Source: an uncultured Muribaculaceae bacterium
GTDB lineage: Bacteria; Bacteroidota; Bacteroidia; Bacteroidales; Muribaculaceae
Assembly (NCBI GenBank): GCA_910587235.1
Contig: CAJUKD010000002.1
Span: 1 to 64,000 of the forward strand
Reading direction: 5' to 3'
Length of the DNA: 64,000 nucleotides
Part shown: positions 52,190-61,209 of the stretch, in pieces
How positions within the stretch are numbered: position 1 is the first letter of the stretch
Layout: each line of letters starts with the position of its first letter
Position numbers and translations under genes: made by a program
Notes under the pieces: generated by a model
The model's database searches: none
What the model saw: only the letters and a program-made list of their open reading frames with translations
Told to the model about the DNA's origin: nothing

Positions 52190-52401
52190 TTGCTTTATAC
52201 ATTTCCATCCTGTAATCATTGTTCAAAAGATATTAATGGAAAAATACAGTTGTATTCTCTCCAACAGCCAAATCCATTCGAATCTGAAATTCCAACAGCA
52301 CATACAAGCCGTCAGAACGCTTATAAATATGTTTTGTGCTAAAATATGTTAACAAAAGTCATTCTCTTGCTCAAAAATTATGTTGTATAACATAAAACAT
52401 A

Positions 52402-52409
52402 TACCTTTG
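52402..52409 (+). promoter_or_regulatory. -7 box of small RNA 2
   Basis: TACCTTTG, identical to the box of unit 1. Confidence 0.65.
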
Positions 52410-52414
52410 CATCA

Positions 52415-52476
52415 GTTTTTCATGGTATTAGATTTAAGGTGAAAAGATTATTCGTCGTGATGACGGATAATTTTTT
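52415..52476 (+). ncRNA. Small RNA, copy 2
   Basis: Paralogue of the RNA at 52128-52189 with the same two-hairpin layout. The loop with TGGTATTAGATTTAAGG is unchanged, which points to it as the functional part. The terminator stem ATTATTCGTC/GACGGATAAT is kept, with a changed loop and six T residues after it. Confidence 0.6.
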
Positions 52477-52513
52477 ATTTTTAGAGAGTTCTTATCTATC
52501 AGAATAAAAAGAC

Positions 52514-52545
52514 AAGCGTAGCTACAGGCATCTGCAGCTACGCTT
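52514..52545 (-). terminator. tpx terminator
   Basis: AAGCGTAGCT (52514-52523) pairs with AGCTACGCTT (52536-52545), with further pairing inside the loop (CAG with CTG). On the minus strand a T-rich run follows, ending the tpx transcript. Confidence 0.85.
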
Positions 52546-52565
52546 ATTATATTATATAACGTGCT

Positions 52566-53066
52566 CTATTTCAATGCAGAAAGTGCACCATTGTAATCCG
52601 GTTCATTTGTAATTTCCTCGACAACGTCGGAATACACCACCCTGCCCTTTTCGTCTATCACAAGTACGGCACGCGCAAGAAGTCCTTCCAGAGGTCCGTC
52701 GGTCATCTTAAGACCATAGTCACGGGCAAAGTCAGGTGCCCGGAATGCCGAGGCAACAACAAGGTCGTCAATACCCTCGGCCGTACAGAAACGCTTCATA
52801 GCAAAGGGTAAATCCATTGATATGCAGATTACTGTTGTATTCTTGAGATCGGCAGCCTCTTTGTTGAATCGCCGTACCGAAGCGGCACACACCGGCGTAT
52901 CAAGACTCGGAAAAACATTCAACACCACACGCCGTCCGCGATAATCGCTCAACCTTACGGGTTTAAGATCTTTATCTGTAAGAAGAAATTCAGGAGCTTC
53001 GCTTCCTACGACCGGCACTTCGCCGTATGTATGACAAGGATTGCCGGAAAAATAGATTGTACGCAT
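52566..53066 (-). CDS. tpx: Thiol peroxidase
   Basis: A 166-residue 2-Cys peroxidase of the Tpx family. The peroxidatic Cys60 is in FPSLDTPVCAASVRRF and the resolving Cys94 in MKRFCTAEGIDD. GNPCHTYGEVPVVGSEAPEF is the typical start. It reduces hydrogen and alkyl peroxides using thioredoxin. It follows the gene for a periplasmic protein in the same direction. Confidence 0.95.
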   Translation of the reverse strand: MRTIYFSGNPCHTYGEVPVVGSEAPEFLLTDKDLKPVRLSDYRGRRVVLNVFPSLDTPVCAASVRRFNKEAADLKNTTVICISMDLPFAMKRFCTAEGIDDLVVASAFRAPDFARDYGLKMTDGPLEGLLARAVLVIDEKGRVVYSDVVEEITNEPDYNGALSALK

Positions 53067-53092
53067 TTCTTATGTTTTTATTAATTCATAAT

Positions 53093-54313
53093 TCATTTGC
53101 CGGCAGAGGCCGTAGCGCTCAGTGCCGCTTTCTCTATAACAAGCGATCCGAGATTTTTGTTGAACCCTATAGCAAGATCCACAACCTTGGAATCCGGCGC
53201 ACAGAACAGCAGCACCGGAGTCGTATTACCTACCCCGCAGTCGCGGGCAAAACCGCCGCAACTTACAAGCGTCGTTTCACCTGACATATCTTCCCGTCCC
53301 ATGATTTCAATAACATCATCGGCCCGTTTGTCGAGAAACGCCCATACAATATCGACCTGCATCGGGAGCGAGGCCACGGCATCCCGCACAGAAGCTATGA
53401 CCTGAGGCGTAGATCCGACACCTGATTCAAGAAAAGCCACTACCGTCGGACGGTCAAGCGGCGTATTTGCGGCATGATGGCGACGTTCGCGTCCGAGATC
53501 GTAAGCATTAAAGGCCGGCAATTTGCGTCCTGTCAGATTTTTAAGAGAAAATGTACTTTCCCGGTAAAGCCCGAAAGCCTCAGGATAGCGTCCGAGCAGT
53601 TCTTTCTGGTCGATAGCACCACGCAATCCCGGCTCAACTCCGTCATAACGCGCCTCAACACTCTGCTCGCTTATCTGCCCCGGATTATTCTCAAATGATA
53701 TACGGCGCGGCATCTTTGTATCGTAGTCGAGAACATAGACATATTCAAGACAGTCATAGCCGTTTAGCCTCCGTACACCCCGCACCACAGTCGAACGCCG
53801 CCCGTCAGTAAGTGTATCCGCCGACAATCTGTAAATATAACTATCGTCAGAAGCCATATTTATGAAATGTTTTCCTAAAAACTGCGGAATCAGATCAGCG
53901 AACTGGCTTTGGCTCTGGACTCCGCTATCCGCAGTTCCACGTGGGGCAAACGGAATCGGATCTTCAGAATAATGATACTCCTGAAGCCGTCCTTCACGAT
54001 AGCGGTAATGCTCGCCTGAAAAATATGCCGAAAAGCCGCCAGTACGTCCTGTTGGTGTAGCAAGCGACCAGTCTATCAGATAGTCGCACGGAGCAAGACT
54101 GTCATTCCGTGCCTCCGGTGCGAAACTTTCGAAAGCCACCTCGTAGCTCACCGGCTCCGAACGCGACGGCATCAGCACCTCATAAGAGCATCGGCCCGCA
54201 CAAGCTTCCATAGCGGCAAGGGTAGCCCCTATGCCTTCAAGAGTAGGTTCCGAAGCCATAGCGCCTTCGACAGCAGCTACCGTAAACGCAATTATAAAAA
54301 ACTTTGATCTCAT
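53093..54313 (-). CDS. Exported protein with thioredoxin-like C-terminal domain
   Basis: A 406-residue exported protein from the ATG at 54313 with a signal peptide ending near GAMASEP. The N-terminal part (about 25-230) is beta-rich with repeated Tyr and Arg and the stretch RGVRRLNGYDCLEYVYVLDYDTKMPRRISFENN, reminiscent of LolA/DUF-type lipid-binding folds. The C-terminal 150 residues (GRKLPAFNAYDLGRERRHHAAN, PTVVAFLESGVGSTPQVIASVRDA) look thioredoxin-like but lack a CxxC at the usual place. It lies upstream of tpx. The function is unknown. Confidence 0.65.
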   Translation of the reverse strand: MRSKFFIIAFTVAAVEGAMASEPTLEGIGATLAAMEACAGRCSYEVLMPSRSEPVSYEVAFESFAPEARNDSLAPCDYLIDWSLATPTGRTGGFSAYFSGEHYRYREGRLQEYHYSEDPIPFAPRGTADSGVQSQSQFADLIPQFLGKHFINMASDDSYIYRLSADTLTDGRRSTVVRGVRRLNGYDCLEYVYVLDYDTKMPRRISFENNPGQISEQSVEARYDGVEPGLRGAIDQKELLGRYPEAFGLYRESTFSLKNLTGRKLPAFNAYDLGRERRHHAANTPLDRPTVVAFLESGVGSTPQVIASVRDAVASLPMQVDIVWAFLDKRADDVIEIMGREDMSGETTLVSCGGFARDCGVGNTTPVLLFCAPDSKVVDLAIGFNKNLGSLVIEKAALSATASAGK

Positions 54314-54503
54314 TTTCGATTGGCATAATGATGATGAATATACATATTTAAGGCTCATGCCACATATTCAGGCACACCTTATATAAATAAGAAACAATGA
54401 AAGCGCACTATAGTTCACACCTGCATCCGCAAAAAGGAAAAGGCAACGGCAATAAGTGGGCTGCAGCTCCGTTATTCTTATACATAAATTAATAAATCCA
54501 ATT

Positions 54504-55187
54504 ATGAAACGTTTTCTGCTCGCCATGTCCTTATTCTCAGCAGTAGCCGCCATTCCGGCTGCCGCACAGACGGAAATATTCAATAATCCCGACAACCGTC
54601 CCTTCTGGGGCATACGTGCGTCAGCCGACGTTTCATTTCCAGGCAACTACAAATCGAAGTTGCTATCACTGAAAATGTTCTCTCCCGGCACAGGATTTTC
54701 AGTCGGAGCAATATACAATCTGCCTCTGGTCGCCAATTTATACTTCGAACCGGGTCTGAATTTCTATTTCGACACATACCGTTTCTCCGATCTCGTGGTC
54801 GGCAACAGCGACGAATCATTGACCGAATCCGACCCGCCCGTCCACAAAGCCGGATTCCGTGTGCCACTGATGTTCGGCTACCATTTCGACATATTCCCCA
54901 ACAACGGAGGGATAAGCATTTTCACAGGTCCCGAGGCATCGCTCGGAGTATCGGCGAAAGTGAAATTCAAAAACGAGGAACTGCGCGACGAACCCGGCGA
55001 CCTTTACGGCCGGGAAAGCGACATGCGACGATTCGACCTCGCCTGGCGCATCGGGGCCGGAATAACCGTAGGCAAAGCATGGTTCTCAGTAGCCGGATCT
55101 TTCGGCATGACAGACCTTTGCAAGCTCGAAGACATATCTTTCCGCGAGAACAGGCTCTACATCACCCTCGGCTACAATTTCAGATAG
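54504..55187 (+). CDS. Outer-membrane beta-barrel protein (PorT-like)
   Basis: A 227-residue protein from the ATG at 54504 with a signal peptide ending IPAAAQT. The mature part alternates beta strands: IRASADVSFPG, GFSVGAIYNLPLVANLYFEPGLNFYF, FRVPLMFGYHFDI, and a closing LYITLGYNF with the terminal Phe-Arg. This is an eight-stranded-type porin family common in Bacteroidetes. It is followed by a TonB-dependent receptor gene 25 bases downstream. Confidence 0.85.
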   Translation: MKRFLLAMSLFSAVAAIPAAAQTEIFNNPDNRPFWGIRASADVSFPGNYKSKLLSLKMFSPGTGFSVGAIYNLPLVANLYFEPGLNFYFDTYRFSDLVVGNSDESLTESDPPVHKAGFRVPLMFGYHFDIFPNNGGISIFTGPEASLGVSAKVKFKNEELRDEPGDLYGRESDMRRFDLAWRIGAGITVGKAWFSVAGSFGMTDLCKLEDISFRENRLYITLGYNFR

Positions 55188-55212
55188 CCGGACGCAACCA
55201 AACACCTGAAAA

Positions 55213-57645
55213 TTGAAGAGAAAACTCACCGCATACATAATCTGCCTTGCCGCGGCGCTGACAGCAGCCGCGGCAGGCGGCTCTGTGAAAATAGCCGGAC
55301 TCGTAACCGACGAAAACAACGAGCCGCTCGAATTCGCCACAATCCGCATAGCCGGCAAACAACTCGGCACCACCAGCGGACTCGACGGCAAATACACCCT
55401 CAATGTCCCCGAAGCCGACACCATAAGAGTGATATTCTCGTGCATAGGCTATGAGGAATCGACACGCCGCCTTATTGGAGCAAAAAAAGAAGCCACAGTC
55501 AACGTCAAGATGACACCGGCCACCTACACCCTCGGCCCTATCGAAGTCACCGAGTACCAGAAGCAGACCAACACAGTGCAACGCATCGACGGCTCGGCCT
55601 ATAAACTCGCGCCCGACGTAAGCGGAGGCAGCGTCGAGTCATTACTGACAACAATGGCCGGCGTAAGCTCGAACAACGAGATGTCGAGCCAGTACAACGT
55701 CCGTGGCGGAACATACGACGAAAACAGTGTGTACATCAACGGCATAGAAGTCTATCGCCCTCAGCTCGTCAGCTCCGGACAACAGGAAGGTCTGAGTATC
55801 ATCAACCCCGACATGGTTGGCGACATAGCCTTTTCCACCGGCGGATTCTCGGCGCAGTACGGCGACCGCATGTCCTCCGTACTCGACATAACATATCGCG
55901 AACCGGAATCTTTCGAAGGCGCTGCCGGACTGAGCCTTATGGGCGCGAATCTTGCAGTAGGTTCCAGCAGCAAGCGCTTCACACAGCTCCACGGCATCCG
56001 TTACAAAAGTAATTCATCGCTTCTCGGCTCTCTCGACGAGAAAGGCGAGTACGATCCTAAATTCTTCGACTTCCAGACAAGCATGACCTACACTTTCAGT
56101 CCCAAGCTGAAAGCATCCGTACTCGGCAACATCGCCGTCAACAACTACCGCTTCATACCCCACAACCGCACGACCAACTTCGGCACATCGACCGACGCCA
56201 AACAGTTCACCGTCTACTTCGACGGCCAGGAAAAAGACCGTTTCGAAACCTATTTCGGCGCCCTGACACTGAACTACCGCCTCAACAAAGGAAACGAATT
56301 CGCACTACTTGCTTCAGGCTACCTGACCAACGAACTCGTCGCCTACGATATATCCGGCGAATATTGGCTCGACCAGGCAGGAACATCAGGCGACGGCAAC
56401 AACGGCAACGAGGGTGGTGTCGGCGGCGAACTCGGCGTAGGACGCTACCACGAACACGCCCGCAACCGCATGCGCGCATCCGTATTCTCTCTCGGACTTC
56501 GCGGCGCAAGCTCCATCAGCCGCCACAACCTGAGCTACGGACTGACCTACAACCACGAATCGATCTACGACCGCTCGCGCGAATGGGAACTGCGCGACTC
56601 GGCAGGATTTTCACTGCCCGCCGATCCCGACGCCGTAAAAGTGATCTACAACCTCTCGTCGAACAACGACATAACCTCTAACCGACTCTCATTCTACGTC
56701 CAGGACACATACCGCCTGAGCAGCCGCATAGGATATTTCAACTTCAACGGCGGCCTTCGCTTCTCCTACTGGGATTTCAACCGCGAGTTCCTCGTAAGTC
56801 CGCGCGTCAGCGTGGGATTCGTCCCCGATGCCGCACCAAGGCTGACCATGCGCTTCGCCACCGGACTCTACTACCAGTCGCCATTCTTCAAGGAATACAG
56901 GCAGCCGGTCGAGGACGCCAACGGCAATATATCGATAATGCTGAACCGCGACATAAAATCCCAGCGCTCATATCAGATAATACTCGGTGCCGACTATACA
57001 TTCCGTGCATTCAACCGCCCGTTCAAAATATCAGGCGAAGCATACTATAAACTCCTCGGCAACCTGATCCCATACGAGGTCGACAACCTCAAGATCGTAT
57101 ATTCGGGCATAAACCAGACCCACGGCTTCACCACCGGCGTCGATTTCAAACTCTTCGGACAATTCGTTCCGGGTTCCGACTCATGGCTCAGTTTCTCGCT
57201 GATGAAGACCCAGGAAGAGCTGAACGGCGTCAAAGTCCCGCGACCGACCGACCAGCGCTACAGCGTGGCCCTGTATTTCACCGACTATTTCCCCAAATTC
57301 CCGAAACTCAAATTCAATCTACGAGGCATATTCTCCGACGGCATGCCCGCCACAGCCCCACGCGGCAGCCGCGACAAAGGCTACTTCCGTGCACCCGCCT
57401 ACAAACGCCTCGACATAGGACTCGCCTACGCCCTTCTGTCAGAGCGCAAAGAAGGCGAGCCGCAGCGAAACGGATTTTTCCGTCACTTCAAAAGTATATG
57501 GCTCGGACTCGACGTATTCAACCTCCTCGACATCAGTAACGTCAACAGCTATTACTGGATAACCGACGTCAACGACATACAGTACGCCGTGCCGAATTAT
57601 CTGACACGTCGCCAGTTCAACGTCCGTCTATCGGTTGATTTCTAA
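55213..57645 (+). CDS. TonB-dependent receptor with carboxypeptidase-like domain
   Basis: An 810-residue outer-membrane receptor, starting at a TTG (55213) directly before KRKLTAYIICLAAALTAAAA, a good signal peptide; no ATG is nearby. The N-terminal domain is the usual GLVTDENNEPLEFATIRIAG beta fold (about residues 28-105). The plug has SLLTTMAGVSSNNEMSSQYNVRGG and YINGIEVYRP. The rest is a 22-strand barrel ending QFNVRLSVDF. It has no SusD partner gene, so it may be a siderophore or small-nutrient receptor. Confidence 0.9.
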   Translation: MKRKLTAYIICLAAALTAAAAGGSVKIAGLVTDENNEPLEFATIRIAGKQLGTTSGLDGKYTLNVPEADTIRVIFSCIGYEESTRRLIGAKKEATVNVKMTPATYTLGPIEVTEYQKQTNTVQRIDGSAYKLAPDVSGGSVESLLTTMAGVSSNNEMSSQYNVRGGTYDENSVYINGIEVYRPQLVSSGQQEGLSIINPDMVGDIAFSTGGFSAQYGDRMSSVLDITYREPESFEGAAGLSLMGANLAVGSSSKRFTQLHGIRYKSNSSLLGSLDEKGEYDPKFFDFQTSMTYTFSPKLKASVLGNIAVNNYRFIPHNRTTNFGTSTDAKQFTVYFDGQEKDRFETYFGALTLNYRLNKGNEFALLASGYLTNELVAYDISGEYWLDQAGTSGDGNNGNEGGVGGELGVGRYHEHARNRMRASVFSLGLRGASSISRHNLSYGLTYNHESIYDRSREWELRDSAGFSLPADPDAVKVIYNLSSNNDITSNRLSFYVQDTYRLSSRIGYFNFNGGLRFSYWDFNREFLVSPRVSVGFVPDAAPRLTMRFATGLYYQSPFFKEYRQPVEDANGNISIMLNRDIKSQRSYQIILGADYTFRAFNRPFKISGEAYYKLLGNLIPYEVDNLKIVYSGINQTHGFTTGVDFKLFGQFVPGSDSWLSFSLMKTQEELNGVKVPRPTDQRYSVALYFTDYFPKFPKLKFNLRGIFSDGMPATAPRGSRDKGYFRAPAYKRLDIGLAYALLSERKEGEPQRNGFFRHFKSIWLGLDVFNLLDISNVNSYYWITDVNDIQYAVPNYLTRRQFNVRLSVDF

Positions 57646-58094
57646 GACGTATAGCTCAGCCGTTCGATAAGCGCGGCCATATTTATGATAGGCATCGGAT
57701 GCTTCGACAGAGGCGTTCCGGCAAGTCTTACGGCCATCATTCCGCGCAAAGCACCGACAGCGATACCGAGCATCATCGACATTAGCGGAGTAGCTATCCT
57801 CATTTCACCGCCTTCGGGATATTCGATATACGATTCAAGATCTTCGACATCGAATGTCGCCACTACAGAACATACGGCCAGATGTGTGCGTATCAGATAC
57901 ACCTCAGCCGTGTAGGAGCATGTCACAACAATGCTTATACGCCCCGATGCAAGATCGGGCAGAACTTTCACCTTCATGTCCACATTCACCTGCGACATCG
58001 GATTGAGCCGGCGCAACGCGCGGCGGTTGACAGCCGTGGCGTCGGAAAGCTCGCTGAGCGCATGCAACTGAACATTCATTTCGTTACTTTTCAT
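57642..58094 (-). CDS. SecB-like chaperone-domain protein
   Basis: A 150-residue protein whose last half has GALRGMMAVRLAGTPLSKHPMPIINMAAL, which matches the SecB-type ending (Arg-Gly...Pro-Ile-Asn). The N-terminal part is beta-rich (VDMKVKVLPDLASGRISIVV). SecB-like proteins bind unfolded chains or, in toxin systems, antitoxins; no toxin is adjacent. The stop codons of this gene and of the TonB receptor overlap tail to tail. Confidence 0.62.
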   Translation of the reverse strand: MKSNEMNVQLHALSELSDATAVNRRALRRLNPMSQVNVDMKVKVLPDLASGRISIVVTCSYTAEVYLIRTHLAVCSVVATFDVEDLESYIEYPEGGEMRIATPLMSMMLGIAVGALRGMMAVRLAGTPLSKHPMPIINMAALIERLSYTS

Positions 58095-58218
58095 TATACT
58101 TCTCGAGGCTTTTAAGCCCTTTTATATGTTAATTTTATCCAAATTACACAGCACATTAAATCTTAATGCTATCTTTATGCACCTTAAATATTCTACGCCA
58201 TAAAACTACAAAATTATC

Positions 58219-59739
58219 ATGGATAAACAATCAACTTTATGTAAAAATCGCGTACAGGCATGGCTCGGAAAATCGCCCTCCGAGTTCACACGCGACGACA
58301 TTGTCCGCTTCGTCACCGCCAACGACATCAGGATGATAAACTTCATGTACCCTGCTGCCGACGGACGTCTGAAGACCCTTAACTTTGTTGTCAACAACCT
58401 CGCATATCTCGAAAACATTCTTACATTGGGCGAACGCGTCGACGGCTCGTCGCTCTTTCCTTTCATCGAGGCCGGAAGTTCCGATCTCTACGTCGTGCCA
58501 CGCTACCGCACCGCATTCGTCGACCCCTTCGCCACCGACATTCCCACCCTTACCATGCTCTGCTCATTCTTCGACAAGGACGGGCACCATCTTGAAAGCG
58601 CGCCGGAATATACCCTCGACAAGGCATGCACCGAATTCACACGCGCCACAGGCCTGACATTCGAGGCAATGGGCGAACTCGAATACTACGTCATAGCTCC
58701 CGACCCGGCCGTATTTCCCGCCACCGACCAGCGCGGCTACCATGAATCGGCTCCTTTCGCCAAATTCAACGACTTCCGCGCCCTGTGCATGACCTACATA
58801 GCAGAAACGGGAGGACAGATAAAGTACGGCCACTCCGAAGTAGGAAACTTCACGCTCGACGGCATGATATACGAACAGAACGAAATCGAATTCCTGCCCG
58901 TCGACGCACGCGATGCCGCCGACCAGCTTGTTCTGGCAAAATGGGTGATACGTAATCTGGCCTGGCGCCATGGACTCGACGCGACATTCGCCCCTAAAAT
59001 CACAGCAGGAAAAGCCGGATCAGGCCTGCACGTCCACATGCGGCTGATGAATCCCGACGGCACAAGCGCCATGACCGCACGCCCCGGAAGCGTAAGCGGA
59101 GCACGCCTGCGCGGCATTGCCGGACTGATGGATCTCGCGCCTGCACTGACAGCCTTCGGCAACACCAACCCCACTTCCTACTTCCGCCTCGTGCCGCATC
59201 AGGAAGCACCCACAAGCGTATGCTGGGGCGACCGCAACCGATCCGTACTCGTCCGCGTGCCTCTGGGCTGGACCGGTGACGCCAACACCATGTGCAGCCT
59301 CGCAAACCCCACCGACGACAGCACTCCGCTCGACCCGGCCGAAGCCGCACGCAAACAGACGTTTGAAATACGCTCGGCCGACGGTTCAGCCGACGTTTAC
59401 ATGTATATTGCCGCCCTTGCCGTAGCTCTGCGCCACGGGTTCGAGATGCCCGACGCCCTTGAGGTCGCAGAACAGACATACGTCGACGTCGACATACACC
59501 GCAGCGAAAGCGGCGACATCGCACGCCGCCTCGCATCTCTGCCCGTCGACTGCAACGCTTCCGCCGACTGCCTCGAGGCTCGTGCCGACATCTTCACCGC
59601 CGCAGGAGTTTTCAGCGAAAAAGCCATCGCCGGCACCTGCGCGCGCCTGCGTGCCTACGACAGCGACGAAGCCCGACGCGCAATGTCCGATCCCGGACTG
59701 ATGCTCGAACTTGTGCGCCGCCACTTCCACTGCGGCTGA
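58219..59739 (+). CDS. glnA: Glutamine synthetase family protein
   Basis: A 506-residue member of the glutamine synthetase family. Metal and substrate motifs are GELEYYVIAPD, YEQNEIEFLPVDARDAADQ, AGSGLHVHMRLMN, SVCWGDRNRSVLVRVPLGW and EIRSADGSADVYMYIAAL. It is close to the GSI/GlnA type used by Bacteroidales rather than the long GSIII. It makes glutamine from glutamate and ammonia. The promoter is weak (TATCTTTA near 58170). Confidence 0.9.
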   Translation: MDKQSTLCKNRVQAWLGKSPSEFTRDDIVRFVTANDIRMINFMYPAADGRLKTLNFVVNNLAYLENILTLGERVDGSSLFPFIEAGSSDLYVVPRYRTAFVDPFATDIPTLTMLCSFFDKDGHHLESAPEYTLDKACTEFTRATGLTFEAMGELEYYVIAPDPAVFPATDQRGYHESAPFAKFNDFRALCMTYIAETGGQIKYGHSEVGNFTLDGMIYEQNEIEFLPVDARDAADQLVLAKWVIRNLAWRHGLDATFAPKITAGKAGSGLHVHMRLMNPDGTSAMTARPGSVSGARLRGIAGLMDLAPALTAFGNTNPTSYFRLVPHQEAPTSVCWGDRNRSVLVRVPLGWTGDANTMCSLANPTDDSTPLDPAEAARKQTFEIRSADGSADVYMYIAALAVALRHGFEMPDALEVAEQTYVDVDIHRSESGDIARRLASLPVDCNASADCLEARADIFTAAGVFSEKAIAGTCARLRAYDSDEARRAMSDPGLMLELVRRHFHCG

Positions 59740-59762
59740 TTCGCGGATCCCGCGTAAACATA

Positions 59763-59822
59763 GAGGGGCGGATCGGTGTTTGAATCATATATTCATCATG
59801 TTTCATCACAGATCCGCCCCTC
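59763..59822 (+). promoter_or_regulatory. Hairpin abutting the porin-like gene start
   Basis: GAGGGGCGGATC (59763-59774) and its exact complement (59811-59822) form a 12-bp stem with a 36-base loop. The stem ends 2 bases before the preferred start codon ATG at 59825, and an in-frame ATG (59798) lies in the loop. It could terminate glnA or control translation of the next gene. Confidence 0.6.
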
Positions 59823-59824
59823 CT

Positions 59825-61144
59825 ATGTCAAGACTGATTCTGTTATCCGTTGCCGTTGCGCTTTCAGCATGCGCCACCGCACATGCCGCACGACCACTTA
59901 TCGATTGCCAGAACGATTCTTTGGCCGCAAACACCAAAATAATACACATCGACGGCCGACCGGCTCCCGAACAGGCGAAAACCTATGTCGACTCAATCCG
60001 AAAACGCATAGCCACATTCTACTACGACCAGTTCAGGCACTTTTCCGATCCCGCCGCACCCTATTTCCTCTTTATGAGCAAAGACGCACAACTCGCCATG
60101 GGCATAGGCGGATGTGTGCGTATGCGCGCGTTCTACGACTGGGGCGGAGCCATCCCGGCCTCAGGCTTCGCTCCGAAACTGATACCCATGACACCATCGC
60201 CTACCAACATGCGACACTTCGGCACAACACCTGCCGGCACTGCATTATTCTTCCGCGTACTCGGTCGCAACAAGACCCTCGGCGACTACCAGCTATACAT
60301 CCAGTGCAACTTCAACGGCTATCAGTCACGCGATTTTCATCTTGAAAAAGCATACGCGACGATCAACAACTTCACCATAGGCTATGCGTCATCCACATTC
60401 AGCGATCCCGCGGCACTCCCGCCGACCGTCGATGCTCAAGGTCCAAACAACAAAATATCACCGACATCAGTACTCGTACGCTACATGCCGACATTCAAAC
60501 AACGGTGGTCTGTAGGCATATCGGCCGAAACGCCCGCCACGGCAATAGCCGACGACGGCGTAAACACAAAGCGCGTCAGCGACTGGATGCCTGACTTCGC
60601 AGCCCTGGCCCAATACCAATGGGCACCGGGACAACACGTGCGTCTTTCCGGAATAATCCGCACCCTATCCTATCGCGACCTCATCGCACAGAAAAACCAC
60701 AACAAAATCGGATGGGGAGTGCAGCTCAGTTCCGTAGCCCATATCACCGACCGGCTGACAAGCTATGTCACCGGCTCCTACGGCCACGGCTATGCCGGAC
60801 TCGGAGGCGACCTGCTTATAGGTAGTTACGACCTCGTCGGAATACCCGGCCGGACGGGCGAACTGTACGCTCCCGCATCTTTCGGATGGTGCCTCGGTCT
60901 GCAGTACAACTTCATGCCAAACCTTTTCATATCGGCATCGGCAAGCCAGAACCGTTATCTGCCCGCACATGCAATCGACGGCAACGAATACAAATGGGGG
61001 ATGTTCAGCGCTGTCAATATCTTCTGGAACATGACACCGCGTATGCAGATAGGCGCCGAACTCGACCTCGGATGGCGCCACAACTTCAACGGCGCGCAAC
61101 GCATGGCACGCCGCATCGGCGCCATGTGCCAGTTCTCATTCTGA
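59825..61144 (+). CDS. DcaP-like outer-membrane porin protein
   Basis: A 439-residue exported protein from the ATG at 59825; the signal peptide contains ALSAC, so it may be a lipoprotein. A helical N-terminal segment (about residues 40-75) is followed by porin-like strands: FYDWGGAIPASGFAPKLIPM, YQLYIQCNFNGYQSRDFHLEKAYATI, and a C-terminal MCQFSF with the terminal Phe. The layout fits the DcaP-type trimeric porins found in Bacteroidetes. The substrate is unknown. A hairpin lies directly over its start region. Confidence 0.72.
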   Translation: MSRLILLSVAVALSACATAHAARPLIDCQNDSLAANTKIIHIDGRPAPEQAKTYVDSIRKRIATFYYDQFRHFSDPAAPYFLFMSKDAQLAMGIGGCVRMRAFYDWGGAIPASGFAPKLIPMTPSPTNMRHFGTTPAGTALFFRVLGRNKTLGDYQLYIQCNFNGYQSRDFHLEKAYATINNFTIGYASSTFSDPAALPPTVDAQGPNNKISPTSVLVRYMPTFKQRWSVGISAETPATAIADDGVNTKRVSDWMPDFAALAQYQWAPGQHVRLSGIIRTLSYRDLIAQKNHNKIGWGVQLSSVAHITDRLTSYVTGSYGHGYAGLGGDLLIGSYDLVGIPGRTGELYAPASFGWCLGLQYNFMPNLFISASASQNRYLPAHAIDGNEYKWGMFSAVNIFWNMTPRMQIGAELDLGWRHNFNGAQRMARRIGAMCQFSF

Positions 61145-61209
61145 ACCGCCTAAGCATCGGACACCATCAGTCCGCCCGCTATGTAATGCAGGGACATTCC
61201 GCGCTCTTA

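Larger units (their letters stand above)
52348..52476 (+). repeat. Tandem repeat unit 2 carrying a small RNA gene
   Basis: Second copy of the 129-base unit. Differences from unit 1 fall mainly upstream of the promoter and in the terminator loop (GCGAC changed to GTGAT), while the -7 box and first hairpin are kept. The 158 bases between units (52190-52347) show no gene. Confidence 0.85.
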
